From JBGSBR01 sp041730495 (GTDB lineage Bacteria > Patescibacteriota > Microgenomatia > UBA1406 > GWC2-37-13): 37,956 nucleotides of DNA. The stretch is from positions 1-37,956 of the forward strand of contig JBGSBR010000008.1 in NCBI GenBank assembly GCA_041730495.1, read 5' to 3'. Numbering within the stretch: the stretch's first letter is position 1; each line of letters opens with the position of its first letter. This document shows, piece by piece, positions 32,445-37,956 of the stretch. A model generated the notes under the pieces. The model worked only from the letters and a program-made list of their open reading frames with translations. It had not been told where the DNA came from and made no database searches. A program made the translations under genes and the position numbers.

Positions 32445-32800
32445 AATATCACGCAAAATCTATTAAACACGCTCTCGAAGGACTACACTGGGCTTTCAAA
32501 ACTCAACCGAACTTCCGCGTCCATATCATCCTCAGTATTTTTAGCATAATAGCTGGTATCATCTGCATGATTGCTTATGAAGAATGGCTGATAGTTGGTA
32601 TGTTTATCATGATGGGATTTGTCATCGAGACAATCAACACTGCTATCGAGCAACTCGGTGATGCAATCGATAAAGACTATAACATCATCATCAAAAGAGC
32701 CAAAGATTTAGGTGCAGGTGCTATGTTTATAGTAGCAATCGGTGCATCAATCACTGCCGCAATTATATTCCTACCCAAAATTCTCGTCATTTTATCGTAA
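32441..32800 (+). CDS. dgkA: Diacylglycerol/undecaprenol kinase (DgkA family)
   Basis: Small integral membrane kinase, 119 aa with three TM helices (about 28-45, 48-66, 94-116). The catalytic signature ETINTAIEQLGDAID (63-77) includes the catalytic Glu and the Asn-Thr pair. Gram-positive-type members phosphorylate undecaprenol, and the neighbours yvcK and mraY favour that substrate over diacylglycerol, because mraY uses undecaprenyl phosphate. The start overlaps the yvcK stop by 4 bp, and mraY starts 2 bp after its stop, so all three are translationally linked. Confidence 0.94.
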   Translation: MKYHAKSIKHALEGLHWAFKTQPNFRVHIILSIFSIIAGIICMIAYEEWLIVGMFIMMGFVIETINTAIEQLGDAIDKDYNIIIKRAKDLGAGAMFIVAIGASITAAIIFLPKILVILS

Positions 32801-32802
32801 CT

Positions 32803-33840
32803 ATGTCATTGTATATTTTTCTTACTATTCTTTCATTTGCTGTACACTTCGCCTGTATCGTCCCATTTATCAATTTTTTATATCAGAAAAAATTTCAACG
32901 AGCTAATCAGCAAACTAAAGACGCCTTCAATAAACCAACACCTATCTTCGATAAGTATCATCAACACAAAACAGGTACACCAGTCGGTGGCGGTATCTTA
33001 GTTATTTTTCTGACAACGGTACTCAGCTTATTATTTCTCCTTTTTTTCTTTTCGTTTAACATAAAAATTAACTCAAACTATCCTTCTCTTTTCTTTGAAG
33101 TTTTTGTGATTCTGTTTAGTTTCATTAGCTTTGCGTTCTTAGGTATATATGATGATCTCAATAAAATATTTTATTGGGAAAAAGAGCAGTTCTTCGGGAT
33201 GCGACTGAGATTTAAACTATATATAGAAATTATCTTAGCACTCATCATCTCTTGGATGATGTATCACTATCTGCATATTGATATTATTCATATTCCGTTT
33301 CTTGGTGTATTTCATCTCAATGGATTCTATATCTTATTTTCTACCTTCGTCATCGTAGCGTTTGCCAATGCAGTCAATGTAACTGACGGACTAGATGGTT
33401 TAGCAAGTGGAGTCCTCATGATTGCACTCATCAGCTTCTGGGCAGTCGCACGTAGTATCATCGATGTGCCGATTTCAACATTCGTAGCTGTCTGGATTGG
33501 TGGACTAGCAGCATTTTTATACTTCAATATTTATCCAGCACGTATATTTTTAGGAGACACTGGTGCACTATCATTTGGAGCAACTTTTGCGGTGATTGGA
33601 CTGATGCTAGGCAAAGCATTTGCCTTACCAATAATCGGTGGTATCTTTTTACTTGAGATCACCAGCTCTTTCCTTCAACTCATGAGTAAAAAATATCGCG
33701 GTAAAAAAATGTTTCCTGCTGCACCACTACATTTGCTGCTTCAACATATGGGGTGGGAAGAACCGAAGATTGTAATGCGCTTCTGGGTGCTATCGATAGT
33801 ATTCGCACTCTTTGGGCTGATGATTGCATTCATGAAATAA
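32803..33840 (+). CDS. mraY: Phospho-MurNAc-pentapeptide transferase MraY
   Basis: Polytopic enzyme making lipid I from UDP-MurNAc-pentapeptide and undecaprenyl phosphate; 345 aa with about ten TM segments. Family motifs: GTPVGGGILV, FLGIYDDLNKI with the Asp pair, NAVNVTDGLDGLASG, RIFLGDTGALSFG, and GWEEPKIVMRFWVLS, which is specific to MraY rather than WecA. The normally near-invariant PxHHHFE loop reads APLHLLLQHMGW, so only the first His is kept. Operon with yvcK and dgkA. A copy of the structured repeat follows the stop by 14 bp. Confidence 0.92.
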   Translation: MSLYIFLTILSFAVHFACIVPFINFLYQKKFQRANQQTKDAFNKPTPIFDKYHQHKTGTPVGGGILVIFLTTVLSLLFLLFFFSFNIKINSNYPSLFFEVFVILFSFISFAFLGIYDDLNKIFYWEKEQFFGMRLRFKLYIEIILALIISWMMYHYLHIDIIHIPFLGVFHLNGFYILFSTFVIVAFANAVNVTDGLDGLASGVLMIALISFWAVARSIIDVPISTFVAVWIGGLAAFLYFNIYPARIFLGDTGALSFGATFAVIGLMLGKAFALPIIGGIFLLEITSSFLQLMSKKYRGKKMFPAAPLHLLLQHMGWEEPKIVMRFWVLSIVFALFGLMIAFMK

Positions 33841-33854
33841 ATAGCCTATTGAGA

Positions 33855-33941
33855 GCGATAGGTGTCAGGAGGAAAGGGACACGTAAGCGCGCAACGATCA
33901 GTGAGCACTTACGGGTAAAGCCGACTGACAGAATCTATCGC
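33855..33941 (+). repeat. Structured convergent-junction element, copy C
   Basis: The inner 81 nt (33858-33938) equal copy A (15101-15181) except for one A-to-T change at 33897. The outer stem is GCG+ATAG (33855-33861) with CTAT+CGC (33935-33941), where copy A has TCTAAA+ATAG with CTAT+TTTAGA. So the flanks differ but still pair. The other helices are as in copy A (GTCAG/CTGAC and CGTAAG/CTTACG). It fills the 105-bp gap between the convergent mraY and murA genes and ends 4 bp before the murA stop. Confidence 0.85.
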
Positions 33942-33945
33942 GATT

Positions 33946-35271
33946 TTAAATTTTCTGTATATCTCCACCAAGCACTTTGACTTTTTCAACGAAGTTTTCA
34001 TAACCTCTTTCTAAGTGTTGTATTCCTTGGACATAGCTTTCACCGTCGGCGACAAGTGCTGCAATCGCAAGTGTAGCGCCAGCTCGTAGATCGGCCACTG
34101 CAAGCACACCACCATGTAAGTGTTGAGGACCATTCACCTCAATTGCTTGAGTATATTCTTTTTCTGCATCATAGTTGAAGTGGTAGTATTTCTTGGGATC
34201 TTCTACTTGAGGAGTGACGTACTCGATATCCGCACCGAGTTTCTTGAGCTCATCGACATAACTAAAACGGTTTTCGAAGATGCGTTCATGGATCAACGTT
34301 TTACCCTCAGCTTGTGTAAATAAAACTGCTGTAGTTGGCTGCCAATCTGTGGCAAAGCCAGGATACGGTGTGGTTTCGATTGAGACAGCTTTCAAAGGTT
34401 GTACATATTTATATGACCAAACGCCGGGTTCATGCTGTTTTACTTCAGCTCCCGCTTCAATCAGCATCTCATTAAATGATTTAACACAATGTTCAGGTAT
34501 TGATTTGATGGTGACTTCTCCTTTTGTGGCAAGAGCAAGTGATGCATATGTCGCAGCTTCGATACGATCTGAGAGAATTGTATGTGGTTTAGTCTGCACT
34601 AACTTCTCTACTCCAGTAACTACAATATTATTTCCTTCTCGTTTGATCTGTGCGCCTCCAGCGTTGAGTAAACTGATTAAATCATCAATTTCGGGTTCAA
34701 GTGCAGCGTTTTCGATGGTAATCTGACCTTCACCGAAGACAGACATCATGATAAGAAGCTCAGTGCCAGTATGTGATGCTTTTTCGAAGTGATACGTGCC
34801 GTGAGGTTTCGCATTCATAGTAGCATCATAATAACCAGTTTCTGAATCATAGGTCACTTCGATACCAAGAGCTTGCAGTCCTTCGACGACACGATCAATC
34901 GATCGAGCACCAAGACGACAACCACCAGGATTTGGGATAAGTGCTTTATTAAATCTATAAAGGAGCGGAGCGAACAACATAAATGAAACCCGGATCTTAG
35001 ATCCGTGAAGCAGGTCAACTTCATGAGATTTCAGATTACTGCTATCAATACGTACGGTATTGGTGCCTTCAAATGTCGCTTTCGCTCCGAGTAGCTCAAG
35101 CAAGTGCATTAGCTCGATGATATCACCGATACGCGGGATATTATGAAGTACGACTTCAGACTCGAAAAGCAATGCAGCAATGAGAGCCTTCAATGCGACA
35201 TTCTTCGCTCCTGAGAGCTCGACTGTACCACGCAGTGGCTTGCCACCATGTATTAGATATGCATTCTCCAT
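33946..35271 (-). CDS. murA: UDP-GlcNAc 1-carboxyvinyltransferase MurA
   Basis: First committed step of peptidoglycan synthesis: transfers enolpyruvate from PEP to UDP-GlcNAc. 441 aa from the ATG at 35271; the frame extends to 35295 but that would run into murB. The catalytic Lys is in LSGAKNVALK (K23). The active-site Cys is C118 in NPGGCRLGARSIDR, so the fosfomycin-reactive Cys is present, unlike the Asp variants. Later blocks (HTGTELLIMM, DRIEAATYASLAL, YPGFATDWQPTTAVLFTQAEG) are typical. Third gene of murC-murB-murA, 13 bp after murB. Confidence 0.97.
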   Translation of the reverse strand: MENAYLIHGGKPLRGTVELSGAKNVALKALIAALLFESEVVLHNIPRIGDIIELMHLLELLGAKATFEGTNTVRIDSSNLKSHEVDLLHGSKIRVSFMLFAPLLYRFNKALIPNPGGCRLGARSIDRVVEGLQALGIEVTYDSETGYYDATMNAKPHGTYHFEKASHTGTELLIMMSVFGEGQITIENAALEPEIDDLISLLNAGGAQIKREGNNIVVTGVEKLVQTKPHTILSDRIEAATYASLALATKGEVTIKSIPEHCVKSFNEMLIEAGAEVKQHEPGVWSYKYVQPLKAVSIETTPYPGFATDWQPTTAVLFTQAEGKTLIHERIFENRFSYVDELKKLGADIEYVTPQVEDPKKYYHFNYDAEKEYTQAIEVNGPQHLHGGVLAVADLRAGATLAIAALVADGESYVQGIQHLERGYENFVEKVKVLGGDIQKI

Positions 35272-35284
35272 GTTAGTGTTTAAG

Positions 35285-36217
35285 TTAAATAACAACCACT
35301 TCTTCCTTTAATTCTACCCCATATTTCTGCTTTACAGTCGCTTTTACATGTGTCATAAGATCTTTGAGATCTTCTGGTTCGCCGTCTCCTTGATTGATGA
35401 TGAAATTTGCATGATGATCTGAGACAACAAATGCACCACGACGCTCGCCTTTGAGACCAGCTTTATCGATCAGATATCCAGCAGATGTTGATGGAAGTTC
35501 TAGCACTTTTTGTTGATCTTCACCGACGTTTTGATAGAAACATCCACTTGTTTGTACACCATGAGGTTGTGTTGCATGTCTGTATGCTTGTGATTCATTT
35601 GCTCGTTTCTGTAACTCTACTGCATCTGTTTTTTTGAGTCGGAAGATCGCTTCAAGTACAATCTCACCAGTTTCTTGCAAGATACTATAATCGTACGCAA
35701 ACTTGAAGTAATCATGTTGTACAGTTTTCAAACTTCCTTTTTTATCGACTACGATAGCTGAGATTAGATTATCACCGATGTAGCAAACAGGCTTCGTCCA
35801 TTTTGAGTTCATATAGATCCCTCCACCAATAGTGCCTGGCAGACCGAGATGATATTCGAATCCAGAGTAGCCAGCTGCTACGGTGTAGCGTACGACGCGT
35901 GACATCGGATATCCTGAGCTAAACTCTACTTCCGCATATTCATCAGTTTCAGTGATAACTTTTTTTACTTGATATAAATTTCGCACAACCAGTCCCGGTA
36001 TGACTGCATGCGTGACGGCAATGTTTGATCCACCACCTATTATCGTCAATGGGATACCTGCTTTACGGGTAGCTTTCACGGCGTTTACGATATCTTCTCG
36101 AGTTTCAGCTTCGAGATAATACTCGGCCACCGTATGCATACGCATCGTGAAGTACGGAGAAATATTTTTGTTTAGTTTTAGTCGTCCTTCGAATGGTTCT
36201 AGTGCTGACGGTATCAT
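35285..36217 (-). CDS. murB: UDP-N-acetylenolpyruvoylglucosamine reductase MurB
   Basis: FAD/NADPH enzyme reducing the enolpyruvyl group to give UDP-MurNAc; 310 aa. The FAD-binding motif is IIGGGSNIAVTH (59-70), then GFEYHLGLPGTIGGGIYMN. The catalytic proton-donor position lies in TSGCFYQN, with Cys where Escherichia coli has Ser, as in many Gram-positive enzymes. The C-terminal Glu is in VELKEEVVVI. The lack of the E. coli-type extra loop suggests a type II enzyme. The ATG overlaps the murC stop by 4 bp. Confidence 0.96.
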   Translation of the reverse strand: MIPSALEPFEGRLKLNKNISPYFTMRMHTVAEYYLEAETREDIVNAVKATRKAGIPLTIIGGGSNIAVTHAVIPGLVVRNLYQVKKVITETDEYAEVEFSSGYPMSRVVRYTVAAGYSGFEYHLGLPGTIGGGIYMNSKWTKPVCYIGDNLISAIVVDKKGSLKTVQHDYFKFAYDYSILQETGEIVLEAIFRLKKTDAVELQKRANESQAYRHATQPHGVQTSGCFYQNVGEDQQKVLELPSTSAGYLIDKAGLKGERRGAFVVSDHHANFIINQGDGEPEDLKDLMTHVKATVKQKYGVELKEEVVVI

Positions 36218-37614
36218 AATGCTTTCACAATATCAGTAATCGTATCTGCCAGATGATAAATATCTCCAGCACCCATAGTGAAGATGATATCACCCTTATG
36301 GATAGTGTTTTTAAGTGTTTCCATCATTTGCTTCTTAGTATTATACCCCATTATGTTCGTTGCATTTTTTTCATGGGCTATTAGAGCAAGCTTTTCAGCT
36401 GTTATCTCAGTACCAGTTTGTTGTTCTCTTGCAGATGCGAAAATCGGTGCTATGAATGCTATATCAGCTTGTACCAGAGCAGTTACGAACTGTTCCTTGA
36501 GCGACTCTGTCCGGCTAAACGTATGAGGTTGGAATAATACCACTAACCGACGGCTGGGGAATCGTGCTTTTGCAGCTTGTATAGTTGCTTCTATCTCATG
36601 CGGATGATGAGCATAATCATCAAACAGATAAGTATCATTCGTATATGCAACTTGCTCAAATCTTCTTTTTGCACCTGTAAACCCTTTCATAGCTGTGTTA
36701 ATCGCATCAGGTTCAAACCCTTTGGATATTAAAAATGCGATTACTGCAGCAGCATTCAGGATATTCTTTTCACCAAATAAATTAATGTTAAAACTATATT
36801 TGTTCAGCTTATAAATGAGATTAAAGGTTGTTTGCTCTTCAGTAGTTTGTATATGCTCAATTCTCGCATCAGCTCTACTATCCAGGCCATAGGTAAGATA
36901 TTTAGATTTTGGAAAGTTCGGTATCAACTCTTCAATATTTTCATCATCGATACACAAAATCATAGTATCTTTTACTTGGTTCATAAATGTCATAAAAGCT
37001 GACTTTGTTTCATCTATATCTTTGTAAACATCTGGGTGATCGAAATCGATATTGGTGATGATCGCATCTGTTGGATGTAAAAGATGGAATTTGGGTGTTT
37101 TATCTGTAGGCGGATCAAGTGCATACTCATCTGCCTCGATAACGAAATAATCTTTTGAACCATAATTTCCTCCAGGCAGATCACTGAAATCAGATACTCC
37201 AACCATATAACCCGGTTCTAATCCTAAATTTTTGAGCGTGTAACTTAGTAATGCAGAAGTAGTCGTTTTTCCATGACAACCTGCCACAGCAACTGAAGTT
37301 TTGAAGTCTTTAATCAGCTCAGCTAATAATGAAGCTTGATGCATAACCGTAATATTTTTTTGCTGAGCTTCTCGTACTTGCTTACTTTTTGCTCCCCCAT
37401 GTGCAGCAGAGTAAACCACTAGATCTATATCGCCCGGAAGATCAGCATCGAGATCTAGGATAGTCACGTCAGTAAGACCAGTATCTGTGATGAACTCTTC
37501 TGTAGTATCAGATCCCGAAACGAGTATCCCTTTTTGTATAAAAATACGAGCAAGATTGGCCATTGCCACTCCTTTGATACCGACGAAGAATATATGTTTA
37601 GCTTGTAAGAGCAT
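36214..37614 (-). CDS. murC: UDP-N-acetylmuramate ligase, MurC with Mpl-like features
   Basis: Cytoplasmic Mur ligase adding L-Ala to UDP-MurNAc; 466 aa. The N-terminal UDP-binding domain starts HIFFVGIKGVAMANLARIF (7-25). The P-loop is AGCHGKTTT (111-119), with Cys where most have Thr. The central block EADEYALDPPTDKTPKFHLLHP resembles the DEYD...DKRxKF pattern of Mpl, the murein tripeptide ligase, while TNIDFDHPDVY fits both. The C-terminal domain has FDDYAHHPHEIEATIQAAK, shared by both. Linkage to murB and murA and the lack of another murC favour MurC. The promoter is TTATCA-18-TACAAT, 5 nt from the ATG. Confidence 0.88.
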   Translation of the reverse strand: MLLQAKHIFFVGIKGVAMANLARIFIQKGILVSGSDTTEEFITDTGLTDVTILDLDADLPGDIDLVVYSAAHGGAKSKQVREAQQKNITVMHQASLLAELIKDFKTSVAVAGCHGKTTTSALLSYTLKNLGLEPGYMVGVSDFSDLPGGNYGSKDYFVIEADEYALDPPTDKTPKFHLLHPTDAIITNIDFDHPDVYKDIDETKSAFMTFMNQVKDTMILCIDDENIEELIPNFPKSKYLTYGLDSRADARIEHIQTTEEQTTFNLIYKLNKYSFNINLFGEKNILNAAAVIAFLISKGFEPDAINTAMKGFTGAKRRFEQVAYTNDTYLFDDYAHHPHEIEATIQAAKARFPSRRLVVLFQPHTFSRTESLKEQFVTALVQADIAFIAPIFASAREQQTGTEITAEKLALIAHEKNATNIMGYNTKKQMMETLKNTIHKGDIIFTMGAGDIYHLADTITDIVKAL

Positions 37615-37619
37615 AGTAT

Positions 37620-37649
37620 ATTGTAGCAGAATAGGCCTCTAGTTGATAA
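37620..37649 (-). promoter_or_regulatory. murCBA promoter, leaderless type
   Basis: On the minus strand, -35 TTATCA (37649-37644), an 18-bp spacer and -10 TACAAT (37625-37620), then 5 nt to the murC ATG. The genes murC, murB and murA follow without gaps large enough for another obvious promoter. Confidence 0.5.
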
Positions 37650-37692
37650 TTAAAAGGGCTTTACTGACTATTTATCGCTATTATGTATTTAT

Positions 37693-37701
37693 TGATATAA
37701 T
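37693..37701 (+). promoter_or_regulatory. Extended -10 promoter of the right-edge gene
   Basis: TGATATAAT matches an extended -10 (TGn plus TATAAT at 37696-37701). The ATG at 37715 is 13 nt downstream. No good -35 is seen, as is common for extended -10 promoters. Confidence 0.5.
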
Positions 37702-37714
37702 TAGATAAATTTAT

Positions 37715-37956
37715 ATGCAACTTCCTCAAAATCTTTTAGATATTCTGCGAGATAAGCGCGTCAGCCTCTTTATCATTGGTGTTGGCAGTTTATTTGTTTT
37801 GGTAAGCGTAGCAATAATCTTTTTTTCTTCACTGTACTTCAGTCGCCAACAAGTCAACGAAATTATCACGCGTATGCAAGAAGATATACGCTATAAAGAT
37901 GGCTTTTGGGATCTGTATTACCTCGATTCTGACCCATTACTACCAGGCAGTAATCC
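37715..37956 (+). CDS. N-terminal part of a membrane-anchored protein, cut by the window edge
   Basis: An ATG frame runs open to the end of the window, giving about 80 residues. It starts MQLPQNLLDILRDKRVSLF, has a TM helix at about residues 18-40 (FIIGVGSLFVLVSVAIIFFS), then a polar stretch (SRQQVNEIITRMQEDIRYKD, FWDLYYLDSDPLLPGSN). The charge pattern suggests a cytoplasmic N-terminus and external C-terminal part. No family can be named from this piece; a sensor protein or an anchored envelope enzyme are both possible. It is divergent from murC. Confidence 0.7.
   Translation, partial: MQLPQNLLDILRDKRVSLFIIGVGSLFVLVSVAIIFFSSLYFSRQQVNEIITRMQEDIRYKDGFWDLYYLDSDPLLPGSN

Noticed and set aside
15095..33941. 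CRISPR array
   Set aside because: The copies are kilobases apart with no spacers, and no cas gene is present.
1..37956. UGA recoded as glycine, as in Gracilibacteria or Absconditabacteria
   Set aside because: Conserved proteins such as FtsZ, MurA, MurB and RNase HII read through at full length with the standard code, without internal UGA.

Overview
The window looks like part of a Candidate Phyla Radiation (Patescibacteria) chromosome, most likely of the Microgenomates type. This is inferred from gene content and protein style, not from a marker tree. Composition is moderately AT-rich and genes are tightly packed. All reading frames are full length with the standard code, so UGA is a stop. 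Single-pass membrane anchors with Pro/Thr-rich linkers are common. A protein fusing a PilM/FtsA-like region to a baseplate-J-like region and a sortase are also typical of this group.

Layout. 1-438: tRNA-Ala(UGC), a doubtful 69-codon ORF and a REP-like hairpin. 439-3408 (-): isoleucyl-tRNA synthetase. 3461-4493 (+): two unrecognised membrane proteins. 4443-13444 (-): a division and wall cluster transcribed in the order murL, murD, ftsW, murG, ftsQ, ftsA, ftsZ, then an unknown 260-aa gene. 13493-15080 (+): an MFS transporter and a cytidine-deaminase-like enzyme. 15202-20612 (-): the PilM/baseplate-J-like protein, a sortase and PBP1A. 20660-22177 (-): a membrane-anchored solute-binding protein. 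22196-23587 (+): a VanW protein. 23664-24281 (-): a hexapeptide acetyltransferase. 24306-26752 (+): rnhB, an LCP ligase and a putative sortase substrate. 26754-27431 (-): tpiA. 27476-29951 (+): a UvrD-type helicase and a cyclophilin. 30121-31359 (-): a GlmU-like enzyme. 31473-33840 (+): yvcK, dgkA and mraY. 33946-37614 (-): murC, murB and murA. 37715-end (+): the start of a membrane protein.

Most genes serve one job, building and decorating a peptidoglycan envelope and dividing it. MurA/B/C, MurD plus MurL, MraY and MurG cover most of lipid II synthesis; murE, murF and ddl are not here. FtsW and PBP1A polymerise, FtsZ/A/Q divide, DgkA and YvcK support lipid-carrier supply and envelope regulation, and LCP, sortase and VanW proteins modify the wall. 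The murD-murL pair suggests the alternative D-glutamate route: L-Glu is added and then epimerised on the precursor.

The most unusual non-coding signal is a three-copy structured element at 15095-15187, 29974-30065 and 33855-33941. Each copy lies between the 3' ends of convergent genes. Two copies share an 81-nt core with one mismatch but carry different, perfectly self-complementary outer stems. The third is diverged but keeps helices by paired changes. This is either an undescribed structured RNA or a small mobile element that targets palindromes. A second recurring signal is a -10 box 5-7 nt before the ATG of at least nine genes, which implies widespread leaderless transcripts.
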